64,000 bases of DNA from CAXXOK01 sp963675925 (GCA_963675925.2 CAXXIB010000007.1:62001-126000); one strand, 5' to 3'. Shown: positions 18,089 to 27,000, counted from the stretch's first letter. Notes: a model not told the origin generated them from the letters alone. Made by a program: numbers and translations.

Positions 18089-18649
18089 TTAGCGCTCTTC
18101 CGCTAGGATACGATAGCATCGATCCTCGAAGGTCTTCTGTAAACGCTCAGACACATAGGTGCCGCTCCTGAAATAACGGAACCCGCATTTTTCGATCACA
18201 CGGCGCGACTGGCTATTCTCTGCAAAGTGGCAGCAGACCAGCGCATCGAGCTTCAGGGTTTCAAAGCTGTATTGGATCAGCGCACGCACGACTTCCGGCA
18301 TCAGGCCCTGACCCCAGTAGGCTTTGGAAAGCACATACCCCATTTCGCGCATGCGGCAGCGGGGAAAGTGCTCCGTATCCGTTTTTGATGCCGGATGCAG
18401 CCCGATCGTACCGATCATTTTGCCATCAGCCTTGTGCACGATGGCCAATACCTCCCGCCCCTTCACCATCGACTGTAGAATGGCGGCCGATTCCTCCATG
18501 GACTGATGGTGCTTCCACCCCGCCATTTCACCCACGCCCGGCACGGAGGCATAGGCATAGAAATCCGCAAGATCGTCCAGCGCGAGCGGGCGCAGAATTA
18601 ACCTGTCTGTGTTGATTTGAATCGCCGATACATCCACGGGAGTATCCAT
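18089..18649 (-). CDS. GNAT acetyltransferase, RimJ/RimL type
   Basis: 186 residues. The opening TDRLILRPLALDDLADFYAY and later GYVLSKAYWGQGLMPEVVRALI (the acetyl-CoA pyrophosphate loop region) followed by NSQSRRVIEKCGF are typical of the RimJ/RimL group, which acetylates N-termini or small amines. The start at 18649 has GAGGT seven to eight bases upstream; a longer frame to 18796 lacks such a signal and would run into the dinB control region. Substrate unknown. Confidence 0.8.
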   Translation of the reverse strand: MDTPVDVSAIQINTDRLILRPLALDDLADFYAYASVPGVGEMAGWKHHQSMEESAAILQSMVKGREVLAIVHKADGKMIGTIGLHPASKTDTEHFPRCRMREMGYVLSKAYWGQGLMPEVVRALIQYSFETLKLDALVCCHFAENSQSRRVIEKCGFRYFRSGTYVSERLQKTFEDRCYRILAEER

Positions 18650-18780
18650 ACAGTGTACCTCGCAGTTTGATTTCATTCGATAGACAGTGTTTCTTGATTC
18701 CATGCCCGTTTCCCTGCCGCGCAGGCGGCCATCGACTAGGGAATGTGCTCCGCATGCGGCCGCATACCCACATCTAGCGC

Positions 18781-18809
18781 TTGTAAAACCGAACATTCGT
18801 TTGTATAAT
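18781..18809 (+). promoter_or_regulatory. Promoter of dinB
   Basis: TTGTAA (18781-18786) and a perfect TATAAT (18804-18809) are 17 bases apart. One LexA box covers the spacer and another lies just after the -10, so transcription should be blocked by LexA and released by DNA damage. Confidence 0.75.
18790..18803 (+). promoter_or_regulatory. LexA (SOS) box 1 upstream of dinB
   Basis: CGAAC-ATTC-GTTTG fits the Gram-positive LexA/DinR consensus CGAAC-N4-GTTYG. It lies between the -35 and -10 of the dinB promoter. Confidence 0.7.
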
Positions 18810-18814
18810 AATAG

Positions 18815-18828
18815 GGAACGTATGTTCT
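18815..18828 (+). promoter_or_regulatory. LexA (SOS) box 2 upstream of dinB
   Basis: GGAAC-GTAT-GTTCT has a perfect GAAC-N4-GTTC core and covers the expected transcription start. Its centre is 25 bases from that of box 1. Confidence 0.7.
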
Positions 18829-18870
18829 TTTTTATCGTTTCTGCATTTTGCTGCGGGAGGGGTTTTTTCT

Positions 18871-20118
18871 ATGAGCCGTGTGGTACTGCATGCCGACCTG
18901 AACAATTTTTACGCCTCTGTGGCGTGCCTGGAACGCCCGGAACTGCGGGAGGTGCCTGTGGCTGTCTGCGGCGATCCGGAGCTTCGGCACGGCATTGTGC
19001 TGGCCAAAAACATGGTCGCCAAACGCCAGGGCGTGATTACCGGGCAGGCCATATGGCAGGCCCGGCAAAGCTGCCCGAATTTACAAGCGATCAGCCCGAA
19101 TCTAGAAACGGTGCTCAAATACAGCCAGACCGTGCGGGGAATTTTCTCCCGCTATACCAACCGCGTACAGCCCTTCGGCGTGGACGAAGCCTGGCTGGAT
19201 GTAAGCGGCCCGCGTGTGGAAATCCGCGACGGGCTGTCCATTGCCAACCACCTGCGCCATGCCGTGCGGGAGGAAACGGGCCTGACCATCAGCGTGGGGG
19301 TCGGCGATAACCGTATCTTCGCCAAGCTCGGCAGCGACCTGAAAAAGCCCGACGGTGTCAGCGTCGTCTGCAACGAAAACCGCGCCAGCGTGCTGGACCC
19401 GCTGCCGGTGAACGCGCTATTGTTCATCGGCCGGGCCACCTCCCGCAAGCTAAACAATATCGGCATCTACACCGTGGGGCAGCTGGCCGCGGTGGACCCT
19501 GCCGCCCTGAAAGCCATGTTTGGCAAACCGGGGCTCATGCTCTCAGGCTTTGCCCGAGGGGACGATGCCGCCGCGGTGATCGCCGAGGACACGCCCGTGA
19601 AAATGAAAAGCGTGGGCAACTCCATTACCACCGCCCACGATATCATCACGGTTTACGATTTACGCATTACCCTGTACGGCCTGTGCGAAAGCGTAGCCTC
19701 GCGCATGCGCAAGCACGGGTTTACCGGGCGCGTGGTGCAGGTGTCCATCCGCGATGCCAAAACGCTGGACTGGTTTCAGCGACAGCAAACCCTTTCCTTT
19801 GAAACCGATTGCAGCATTGATCTTTTTGAATCCGCTTACGGACTGGTGCTGGAAAACTGGCAGGAGGGCACGCCCTTGCGCTCGCTGGGCATCAGCGTCA
19901 GCCATCTGTCCCCCGCCGGTAAGCTATTGCAGCTTTCCTTCCTGCCAGAGGACGCCGCGCGCCAGCGGCGCCAGATTCTTGAATACACCATCGACGACAT
20001 CCGCAAGCGCTATGGCTACTTTGCCATCCAGCGCGCCATTATGCACTACGACCGGGCGCTTGGGCGCATCAACCCGGAGGATGAACACATCGTCCACCCC
20101 GAACCCTACTTTAAATAG
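18871..20118 (+). CDS. dinB: DNA polymerase IV (Y family)
   Basis: 415 residues. This translesion polymerase has catalytic Asp9 in HADLNNFYAS, the pair Asp105-Glu106 in GVDEAWLD (usually SIDEAYLD), the helix-hairpin-helix thumb (NIGIYTVGQLAAVDPAALKAMFG) and the little-finger domain. The ribosome binding site GGGAGGGG is eight bases upstream. Two LexA boxes overlap its promoter, a direct sign of SOS control. It reads as a single-gene unit. Confidence 0.93.
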   Translation: MSRVVLHADLNNFYASVACLERPELREVPVAVCGDPELRHGIVLAKNMVAKRQGVITGQAIWQARQSCPNLQAISPNLETVLKYSQTVRGIFSRYTNRVQPFGVDEAWLDVSGPRVEIRDGLSIANHLRHAVREETGLTISVGVGDNRIFAKLGSDLKKPDGVSVVCNENRASVLDPLPVNALLFIGRATSRKLNNIGIYTVGQLAAVDPAALKAMFGKPGLMLSGFARGDDAAAVIAEDTPVKMKSVGNSITTAHDIITVYDLRITLYGLCESVASRMRKHGFTGRVVQVSIRDAKTLDWFQRQQTLSFETDCSIDLFESAYGLVLENWQEGTPLRSLGISVSHLSPAGKLLQLSFLPEDAARQRRQILEYTIDDIRKRYGYFAIQRAIMHYDRALGRINPEDEHIVHPEPYFK

Positions 20119-20127
20119 CGTGCGGGG

Positions 20128-20157
20128 TTGTGCACGCTTGCTTCCTCCTGTTATAAT
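20128..20157 (+). promoter_or_regulatory. Predicted promoter of the NlpC/P60-like gene
   Basis: TTGTGC (20128-20133) and TATAAT (20152-20157) are 18 bases apart, 30 bases before the start codon. Confidence 0.6.
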
Positions 20158-20186
20158 AGCCAAAACAAACGCTTTGGAGGCCACTG

Positions 20187-21008
20187 ATGAAACGATTGCT
20201 TATCGTCTGTATTCTATTGGCGCTTGTTTTGTGCTTGCACTCCGCTTCCGCGCAGGTACAGTGGCGGCTGGAGCTTAATGCCGCGTTTTCGATGCTGGAA
20301 GAAGGCAATCCGTTTCTTACACGCTACAACGAGCTGGCCGGCGCGCAAGTACAGGCACGCTTTCCGCTGGGACTTCCATATATGTTTGGTGGCCGGGAGG
20401 AAGAAAATCTGCTTCTGCCTTGGTATGCCCTGGAGACCACAAAGAACTTTGTCAAAGGTCAAAAATACCTGTATGGGTTTGACTGTAACGGCTTTACCAA
20501 CTGGATTAACTTTCAGTCCGGCAAACCCCAGCACGGGTCGCTGGACCAAATGATTGCAAACCGTGGCCTTTACAAAGAAAACCAGCTGAAACTAAAAGAA
20601 GTCCCCGTAGATGCACTCCATAACACGCTCATGGTGGGCGACTTTCTGGTCACCAGCGCTGGCGGCTATCATATCATGATGTACATCGGCACCTTGGCCG
20701 AGTATGGCTATACGGCAAAATCCGCACCGGAGCTTGCCGACTACCTGCAATACCCCCTGGTGGTGCACTGCGGCCTGTGTCCGCCCTATGCACAGCGCTA
20801 CCAGGATTACATTGATGAAAACGGCCTGGACTGCTTCACTACCGATGGCGGCGTAGCTGTCGCGATTGTCGGCGTACCCCAGCGTGATACCCCGCACCAC
20901 CTGTTTACGCAGAATTACGATCATTACTACTTTGATCTGGACGGCTATTTTCTGCGGGACTACGATTTAGCAGAGACATCGGCGTATGTGTGGTTTCGGA
21001 TGGACTAA
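20187..21008 (+). CDS. Secreted NlpC/P60-like cysteine hydrolase
   Basis: 273 residues. A signal peptide (MKRLLIVCILLALVLCLHS, cleavage likely after ASA) marks it for export. The papain-like core shows YGFDCNGFTNW with Cys100 as nucleophile and GGYHIMMYIG with His162, matching the NlpC/P60 order Cys then His. Family members cut peptide stems of peptidoglycan. No separate binding domain is visible, so targeting is unknown. It is flanked by its own promoter and terminator. Confidence 0.75.
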   Translation: MKRLLIVCILLALVLCLHSASAQVQWRLELNAAFSMLEEGNPFLTRYNELAGAQVQARFPLGLPYMFGGREEENLLLPWYALETTKNFVKGQKYLYGFDCNGFTNWINFQSGKPQHGSLDQMIANRGLYKENQLKLKEVPVDALHNTLMVGDFLVTSAGGYHIMMYIGTLAEYGYTAKSAPELADYLQYPLVVHCGLCPPYAQRYQDYIDENGLDCFTTDGGVAVAIVGVPQRDTPHHLFTQNYDHYYFDLDGYFLRDYDLAETSAYVWFRMD

Positions 21009-21048
21009 GCGCAAAGTTACTTTGTTCCGTTCACGGATAGCGACATAA

Positions 21049-21077
21049 AAAAGAAGGAGCCTTGCGGCTCCTTCTTT
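21049..21077. terminator. Bidirectional terminator between the NlpC-like and amt genes
   Basis: A 12-bp perfect stem (AAAGAAGGAGCC with GGCTCCTTCTTT) and a TTGC loop, with T-rich sequence on both exits. It serves both convergent genes. Confidence 0.85.
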
Positions 21078-21093
21078 ATCGTTTTATTGAGTC

Positions 21094-22872
21094 TTACTCA
21101 ACATCCTGCAGGGCTTCGTAACCCTCTTCGCCGGTACGGACTTTGATTACATTCTCTACGTCGTAAACGAAGATCTTGCCATCGCCGATGTGGCCGGTGT
21201 ACAGGGCGGTCTTCGCCGCTTCGATTACAGTGCGCACGGGGATTTTGCAAACCACGAGCTCGACCTGAATCTTGGGCAGGAGATTGGTTTCCATTTCGAC
21301 GCCACGGTAGTATTCCGGACGACCCTTCTGCATGCCGCAGCCCAGCACCTGGGTCACTGTCATGCCGGTCACGCCGATTTCGTCCATCGCTGCCTTGAGG
21401 GCTTCGAACTTGGACTGCTTGGTGATGATCACAACATTGGTCATCTTCTTGCCGTCGGCCGCAGTGTCGTCGACAACTTTCTTTTCCTTGGAAACCATGA
21501 CAGGAACTGCCTTCTCCACGGGAGCGGCTTCCTGCGGGACATCCACTTCGTCACCCAGAGGGATTTCGCCACGGCTCATGGGGAGCATGAAGTCCGCATA
21601 AGCGCTGGCCAGGCCGTGCTCTTCGATATCCAAACCACGGATTTCTTCGGCAGCACTCACGCGCAGGCCGACGGTGTGTTTGATCACGAGGAATACGATG
21701 GTCATGGTGACAGCAACCCACGCTGCGATAGCCGCAACACCGGTGGCCTGTACGCCCAGAAGGCTCCAGCCGCCGCCGTAGAACACGCCGCCGTCAGTGG
21801 CGAAGAAGCCAACCAACAAAGTACCCAGTGCGCCGCAGATACCGTGAACGGCTACTGCGCCGACCGGATCGTCGATCTTGAGGACTTTGTCCAGCAGTTC
21901 TACGCCGAACACAACGGCGAAACCTGCGATGATACCAATCATCAGAGCGCCGAAGGGATTGACCGACGCACAGCCCGCGGTGATGGCAACCAGGCCGGCC
22001 AACGCGCCGTTGAGGGTCATGGATACGTCAGGCTTCTTATAGCGGAACCAGGTAAACAGCATCGTGGTACAAGCTGCCGCTGCCGCTGCCAGGTTGGTGG
22101 TCATAAAGATAGAGCCAATCGCCGTGGTGTTGTCACCGGTTGCCGAAAGCGTGGAGCCGGGGTTGAACCCGAACCAGCCAAACCACAGCAGGAACACGCC
22201 CAGGGCGCCCAGCGTAATGCTGTGGCCGAGGATGGCGCGGGGTTTCTTGTCTTTGCCGTACTTGCCAATGCGGGGCCCAAGGATGATTGCGCCGACCAGA
22301 CCGGCAACACCGCCGACCATGTGCACAACCGTGGAACCTGCAAAGTCGATGTAACCCATCTGGAACAGCCAACCGTCGGCATTCCAAACCCAGCCGCCGG
22401 AGATCGGGTACACAATGGCACTAATGATCAGTGAGTATAAACAATAGCTGACAAACTTGGTACGTTCTGCCATCGCGCCGCTGACGATGGTGGCTGCCGT
22501 CGCTGCGAACACGGTTTGGAACATCAGGAAAGTGAACATGTTCGGGTCGGACGAAGACGCGTTAGCAACAAACAGGTCGATAGCGCCGACAAACCCGTTG
22601 CTCTGGCCGAACATCAGCGAGTAACCGATGATCCAGTAAACGACTGCGCCGATGGAGAAATCCATCAGGTTCTTCATGATGATGTTACCAGCGTTTTTGG
22701 CGCGGGTGAAGCCTGCCTCTACCATGGCAAAGCCTGCCTGCATCAGGAAGACCAGCGCTGTGGCGAACAGCACCCATACAGTATCAACCGCCGAAACCAG
22801 AGATGCGATATTCGTCGCCTGAGTCGCTACCTCGGCTGCTACATCCGTAGCCATTGTTACGAGCAAATGCAT
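21094..22872 (-). CDS. amt: Ammonium transporter fused to a PII signalling domain
   Basis: 592 residues. Residues 1 to about 430 form an eleven-helix Amt channel (FATALVFLMQAGFAMVEAG, then HMVGG and the family's conserved HGICGALGTLLVG). After a charged linker, residues 477-592 form a complete PII (GlnB/GlnK) domain ending KVRTGEEG. In separate systems GlnK plugs AmtB; here the valve is tethered. The PII T-loop reads YYRGVEM, so the usual uridylylated Tyr51 is Met and uridylyl control is unlikely. The ATG has AGGAGG seven bases upstream; a longer frame to 22956 is not needed. The glnA gene is next upstream on the same strand. Confidence 0.9.
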   Translation of the reverse strand: MHLLVTMATDVAAEVATQATNIASLVSAVDTVWVLFATALVFLMQAGFAMVEAGFTRAKNAGNIIMKNLMDFSIGAVVYWIIGYSLMFGQSNGFVGAIDLFVANASSSDPNMFTFLMFQTVFAATAATIVSGAMAERTKFVSYCLYSLIISAIVYPISGGWVWNADGWLFQMGYIDFAGSTVVHMVGGVAGLVGAIILGPRIGKYGKDKKPRAILGHSITLGALGVFLLWFGWFGFNPGSTLSATGDNTTAIGSIFMTTNLAAAAAACTTMLFTWFRYKKPDVSMTLNGALAGLVAITAGCASVNPFGALMIGIIAGFAVVFGVELLDKVLKIDDPVGAVAVHGICGALGTLLVGFFATDGGVFYGGGWSLLGVQATGVAAIAAWVAVTMTIVFLVIKHTVGLRVSAAEEIRGLDIEEHGLASAYADFMLPMSRGEIPLGDEVDVPQEAAPVEKAVPVMVSKEKKVVDDTAADGKKMTNVVIITKQSKFEALKAAMDEIGVTGMTVTQVLGCGMQKGRPEYYRGVEMETNLLPKIQVELVVCKIPVRTVIEAAKTALYTGHIGDGKIFVYDVENVIKVRTGEEGYEALQDVE

Positions 22873-22948
22873 TGTCTCTCCTCCTTGATTTTCAATATAA
22901 AAAACCAAGCCTATCATGCACTCGTCTTTGAGCGATGACCGGTGACGG

Positions 22949-22963
22949 TTGGGCATTGCCCAA
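22949..22963. promoter_or_regulatory. 15-bp palindrome upstream of amt
   Basis: TTGGGCA-T-TGCCCAA is a perfect inverted repeat with 7-bp arms, 77 bases before the amt start. No convincing -35/-10 pair was found next to it, so an operator role is only a possibility. Confidence 0.35.
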
Positions 22964-23048
22964 GGCCGAACACATGACGGCTTGTTTTTTATCGATTAGG
23001 GTTGAGCGTCACATCCTTGTGGGCTCAATGCGGATTGTATCCGCCGGT

Positions 23049-25133
23049 TTAATAGAACAGGATGTCCTGATAGGTGGGCAGCGGCCAGTATTTCTTGGCT
23101 ACGATGCTCTCCAGTGCATCGCCGTGAGTGCGTACTTCATTCATGGCGCTGATCAGGGTCTGATTAGAGTACTTTGCCTGGTCCAGCACATCGATGGATT
23201 CATCCTGACCGGCGATGGCTTTGTCCAGCGCATCCAGCGCGACGGACAGCGCCTTGGTATGCTCGCCGAGCTTTGTAAGCAGTGCGGTTTCAGCATCCAC
23301 GGAAATGGAATCGGAAACGCTTTGCTTGGCCAGGGCGGTTTTGGCAACTTCCTTGCTGTAGGTAATTGCCGCCGGGAGAATCAGCGTGTGTGCCATGTTG
23401 GACATGCACATCGCCTCAATGTTGATGACTTTGATGTACTTCTCAAGCCGGATTTCATAGCGGCTGTGCATTTCCGTTTCGGAGAAAATGCCGTGCTTGG
23501 TAAAGAGCGCGATGTTTTTCTCATGAATGTAGTAGGGGGTTGCATCCACAGTGGAGCGAAGGTTTAACAGCCCGCGCTTTTCGGCTTCTTCAACCCATTC
23601 AGGCGCGTAGTTGTTGCCATTGAAGATGATGCGCTTGTGCTCGCTGAGCACGCGGCGAATGAGATCGTTGAGCGCTGTTGTGAAATCGTCGGCTTTTTCC
23701 AGCTCGTCTGCGAACTGGCAAAGGCTTTCGGCAAGAGCGGTGGTCAGGTTCGTGTTCGGGCCGGAGATGGACTGCGAGGAGCCAAGGCTGCGGAACTCGA
23801 ACTTGTTGCCGGTGAACGCAAACGGCGAGGTGCGGTTGCGGTCGGTGTTATCTTTGGGGAAGGCCGGTAGCACATCCACGCCCAGCAGCATGCTTTCACG
23901 CTCGTGACAGTCGTACGCGCATTCGCTGACGATGGAATCAATCACGGCCGTCAGCTCATCGCCAAGGAACATGGAAATGATGGCCGGCGGGGCTTCGTTC
24001 GCGCCCAGGCGGTGATCATTGCCCGCAGATGCGATGGAGACGCGGAGCAGGTCCTGATAGTTGTCCACGGCCTGGATCACTGCGGCCAGGAACAACAGGA
24101 ACTGCGCATTTTCGTTGGGGGTGTCGCCCGGATCCAGCAGGTTCATGCCGGTATCGGTGGACAGGGAATAGTTGTTATGCTTGCCCGAGCCGTTGACGCC
24201 CGCAAAGGGTTTTTCGTGCAGCAGGCAGGTCAGGCCGTGCTTGTCGGCAACGCGCTTCATAACTTCCATGGCCAGCTGGTTGTGGTCGGCACCGACGTTG
24301 ACGATGGAGAACACCGGAGCCATTTCGTGCTGGGCGGGAGCCACTTCGTTGTGCTCGGTCTTGCTGTACACGCCGAGCTTCCACAGCTCTTCGTTCAGCT
24401 CTTTCATGAAGGCGGATACGCGGGTGCGAATCGCGCCAAAGTAATGATCTTCCAGTTCCTGCCCTTTGGAGGACGGTGCGCCAAACAGCGTACGGCCGGT
24501 GGTGATCAGGTCAGGACGTTTTTTAAAGTCTTCTTTATCGATCAGGAAGTATTCCTGTTCGGGGCCTGTTGTGGGATATACGCGCTTCACATCTTCGTTG
24601 CCAAAGAATTTCAGCACGCGCAGGGCCTGCTTGTTAAGGGCCTGCATAGAGCGCAGCAGCGGGGTTTTCTTATCCAGCGCTTCGCCGCCGTAGCTGCAAA
24701 ACGCGGTGGGGATGCACAAGCTGCCATCTTTAATGAAGGCGTAGCTGGTGGGGTCCCACGCAGTATAGCCGCGGGCTTCGAATGTTGCACGAATGCCGCC
24801 GCTTGGGAAGGAGCTTGCATCCGGTTCGCCCTGGACCAGCTCTTTGCCTGAGAATTCCATAATGACGCTGCCGTCGCCCTTGGGCTTGATGAAAGAATCG
24901 TGTTTTTCGGCGGTAATGCCGGTCATCGGCTGGAACCAGTGCGTGTAATGGGTCGCACCCAGTTCCATGGCCCAGTCTTTCATCGTGTTGGCAACAACGC
25001 CCGCGATTTCCGGATCAAGCGATTGCCCCCCCTCGATGGTACGTTTGAGGGCTTTGTAGGTTTCTTTGGGGAGACGTTTCTGCATTACTGCATCATTGAA
25101 TACACTTTCCCCGAACCGTTCGCATGAATTCAT
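23049..25133 (-). CDS. glnN: Glutamine synthetase type III
   Basis: 694 residues, far larger than GSI (about 450), with the GSIII features EHNEVAPAQHEMAPVF, KPFAGVNGSGKHNNYS and TGPEQEYFLID. It makes glutamine from glutamate, ammonia and ATP in the cytoplasm. The ATG at 25133 is preceded immediately by an in-frame GTG that sits eight bases from AGGAGGT, so GTG at 25136 is an equally good start. With the Amt-PII gene downstream it forms an ammonium uptake and assimilation pair. Its promoter carries a palindrome suggesting repressor control. Confidence 0.93.
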   Translation of the reverse strand: MNSCERFGESVFNDAVMQKRLPKETYKALKRTIEGGQSLDPEIAGVVANTMKDWAMELGATHYTHWFQPMTGITAEKHDSFIKPKGDGSVIMEFSGKELVQGEPDASSFPSGGIRATFEARGYTAWDPTSYAFIKDGSLCIPTAFCSYGGEALDKKTPLLRSMQALNKQALRVLKFFGNEDVKRVYPTTGPEQEYFLIDKEDFKKRPDLITTGRTLFGAPSSKGQELEDHYFGAIRTRVSAFMKELNEELWKLGVYSKTEHNEVAPAQHEMAPVFSIVNVGADHNQLAMEVMKRVADKHGLTCLLHEKPFAGVNGSGKHNNYSLSTDTGMNLLDPGDTPNENAQFLLFLAAVIQAVDNYQDLLRVSIASAGNDHRLGANEAPPAIISMFLGDELTAVIDSIVSECAYDCHERESMLLGVDVLPAFPKDNTDRNRTSPFAFTGNKFEFRSLGSSQSISGPNTNLTTALAESLCQFADELEKADDFTTALNDLIRRVLSEHKRIIFNGNNYAPEWVEEAEKRGLLNLRSTVDATPYYIHEKNIALFTKHGIFSETEMHSRYEIRLEKYIKVINIEAMCMSNMAHTLILPAAITYSKEVAKTALAKQSVSDSISVDAETALLTKLGEHTKALSVALDALDKAIAGQDESIDVLDQAKYSNQTLISAMNEVRTHGDALESIVAKKYWPLPTYQDILFY

Positions 25134-25247
25134 CACGTAGCGATACCTCCTGATATGATGGATTGCAGCCTGCGCTGCAGAGAATAAACAAAAACGACAC
25201 CGATGGACACACAAAAGAATCCTCAGCGCCGTTGCTGTATATAGCGG

Positions 25248-25276
25248 AGTATACCGTACACCTTACAAGGTGTCAA
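25248..25276 (-). promoter_or_regulatory. Promoter of the glutamine synthetase gene
   Basis: On the minus strand, perfect TTGACA (25271-25276) and TATACT (25248-25253) are 17 bases apart. This is one of the strongest promoter matches in the window. Confidence 0.8.
25258..25273. promoter_or_regulatory. Palindromic candidate operator in the glutamine synthetase promoter
   Basis: ACACCTT-AC-AAGGTGT is a perfect inverted repeat with 7-bp arms, filling the spacer and overlapping the -35. A protein bound here would block the polymerase. It does not fit the GlnR/TnrA pattern TGTNA-N7-TNACA, so the regulator is unknown. Confidence 0.55.
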
Positions 25277-25323
25277 GATAAAGTTTGTACTTTGCTTGTA
25301 CTTACCGGCCGCGCTCTGCGGGC

Positions 25324-26898
25324 CTATTGGCCCGGAGCCGCGGTGATCTGCGGCAGGTTGATGTAGGGTAAAAACAGCAGACCGCCCTTGACGACAACGC
25401 GGGATAACAGCGACTGCAAATCTTCCTGTGCCATATGAATCAGGTCGGTGGCTGTTTCCGTAGCAAAGGAAACGGGGGTCCACTTGGCCTCGGTTGCGCC
25501 AGAAAGTGAAAGTGTAATTGTTTGGGCCATCGCACTGCCGGAGATTGTCAGCGTCATATCTGCTGTGGTCGGCGAGGTTTTGGTGGCACGGGTGGCCAGC
25601 TTCATATCCAGAGCGATGTTCGTTTCCGGAATCACGGCATAGGCGGAAGCATCCTCACCTTCAGGGATAGTCGCAGGCGACAGGGAAAACTGTATGGTTT
25701 CATACTGCGTTTCATAGCTGTTCAGGTCTTTGGTGGTTTCCGATTGCGTGCTCAGCGTAAACGCCGCCCAGTAGATGGGCGCAGGGCTTCCGTCGGCTTG
25801 CTTGTTCTTCATCAAAATGGTGCCGCGGTTCACGGTCGCCTTGTCAACAGGCAGGCTGTCATCGAAGCTCAGTTCCATATAGCTGTCGGCACTTTCAAGT
25901 CCCAAAATATTATGGAAGGGCATGTCCACACCATCCTGCGAACGGGTATAGGTCAGAACCGACGATCCGGTCACGCTGTCATACAGCGGCATGGTAATCT
26001 GCGTTTTATCCATTTCGTCTTCCCAGCTTGCCACGCGGTTGATGACCAGGTCGCCTTCCAGCGGCAGCCCATCCACCGCATACATATAGTAGGGAATCAA
26101 ATCAGGCTCCAGGTACAGCGCCGCCTGCTGGTCGTTGAGCATAACCGATAAGGCTGTTAGCAGTTTTTCATCGCTCAGCAGCTCGGTAATCAGCTGTTTC
26201 AGCTTTGCTTTCACATCCTCCGGTGGAATGCGATAGGTCGCCTCCATGGCCGGTACCTCGTTATCAAGCTCCACCGTATCGATAGATTGGCGATGTTCTT
26301 CCAGCCAGAAATCAATATCCGTCATCATCGCCTGCAGCGATTTATCCATGGTGGCCGACTTTGCGCTGATCAAGCCCGTTGCCATGCCGGAGATAAATGA
26401 AAACAATCCCGGAAGCTGGCCTGTCGCCTGTTCAAGCTGCGACAGGGTCTGCATGTCGCCCTGCACACCGATGGAAGTAAGCAGCGGCTGTAGTATCTCG
26501 TTGCTGACCAAATACCATTGGTCGTCCAGAAGCGAGCTTTGCAAATATAGCGCCCCGTCCTGCATGGACAGGTCGATATTGCCTTGCTGGTACTCGCCGT
26601 TATTGAGAAGCAAAGACAAGCGCGACTGGGCAGGCTGCTCGGCGCCGCCCGCCAGCTGTATGTAGCGAACATCCATGACAATGGGCATGATGGTGGAAAT
26701 AGCGTCACTCTCCCGGCCTTCCACAGCATCGGCTGTCAAGGTCAGCGTGCCCTCAAAGCCGCTGCCGAAATCCAGTTGCTTTGCCAGCTTCTGCAGTACC
26801 GTTAAATGCACATCCTCTGCTGTTTGCGCAGCTGCCGTGCCGGCGCACAGGAGCAGTACCAACCCAAGGGCTATGATACGCTTCACCATTGTTTTCAT
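25324..26898 (-). CDS. Secreted protein of unknown function, paralogue A
   Basis: 524 residues with a clear signal peptide (MKTMVKRIIALGLVLLLCAG, cleavage near TAAAQ). I do not recognise a named family. The body looks beta-rich, and the segment DGALYLQSSLLDDQWYLVSN closely matches GGAYLVQSSLLPNRMLFSTN in the next gene upstream, so the two are paralogues. They may be cell-surface proteins of the LolA/outer-surface-like sheet type, but this is a guess. The start has GGGAGGA six bases upstream. The 150-base leader before it contains several hairpins. Confidence 0.6.
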   Translation of the reverse strand: MKTMVKRIIALGLVLLLCAGTAAAQTAEDVHLTVLQKLAKQLDFGSGFEGTLTLTADAVEGRESDAISTIMPIVMDVRYIQLAGGAEQPAQSRLSLLLNNGEYQQGNIDLSMQDGALYLQSSLLDDQWYLVSNEILQPLLTSIGVQGDMQTLSQLEQATGQLPGLFSFISGMATGLISAKSATMDKSLQAMMTDIDFWLEEHRQSIDTVELDNEVPAMEATYRIPPEDVKAKLKQLITELLSDEKLLTALSVMLNDQQAALYLEPDLIPYYMYAVDGLPLEGDLVINRVASWEDEMDKTQITMPLYDSVTGSSVLTYTRSQDGVDMPFHNILGLESADSYMELSFDDSLPVDKATVNRGTILMKNKQADGSPAPIYWAAFTLSTQSETTKDLNSYETQYETIQFSLSPATIPEGEDASAYAVIPETNIALDMKLATRATKTSPTTADMTLTISGSAMAQTITLSLSGATEAKWTPVSFATETATDLIHMAQEDLQSLLSRVVVKGGLLFLPYINLPQITAAPGQ

Positions 26899-26909
26899 GC
26901 TGTTCCTCC

Positions 26910-27000
26910 CGGCGGCAAGCCGCCTATCTGCTTTCCCGATCTTGCACTTAATCGGGTTTATATTCATCCTGCCATCCCAAATTGGGTGATGGCATACTCT
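26910..27000 (-). promoter_or_regulatory. Hairpin-rich leader before secreted paralogue A
   Basis: Reading on the minus strand, three hairpins follow one another: one built from TGCCATC/GATGGCA-type arms (26971-26995), CCGAT/ATCGG, and GGCGGC-TT-GCCGCC, which ends at the ribosome binding site. None has a T-run like a terminator. It may be a structured regulatory leader or an RNA-processing site. Confidence 0.35.

Noticed and set aside
21190..22434. Long open frame on the plus strand, antisense to the Amt-PII gene
   Set aside because: It mirrors the high-GC coding frame of amt, its translation is low-complexity, and the amt frame has clear motifs and a ribosome binding site.
23904..24851. Long plus-strand frame antisense to glutamine synthetase
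   Set aside because: Shadow of the GSIII gene; no ribosome binding site and no recognisable motif.
25248..25276. GlnR/TnrA box at the glutamine synthetase promoter
   Set aside because: The sequence does not fit TGTNA-N7-TNACA.
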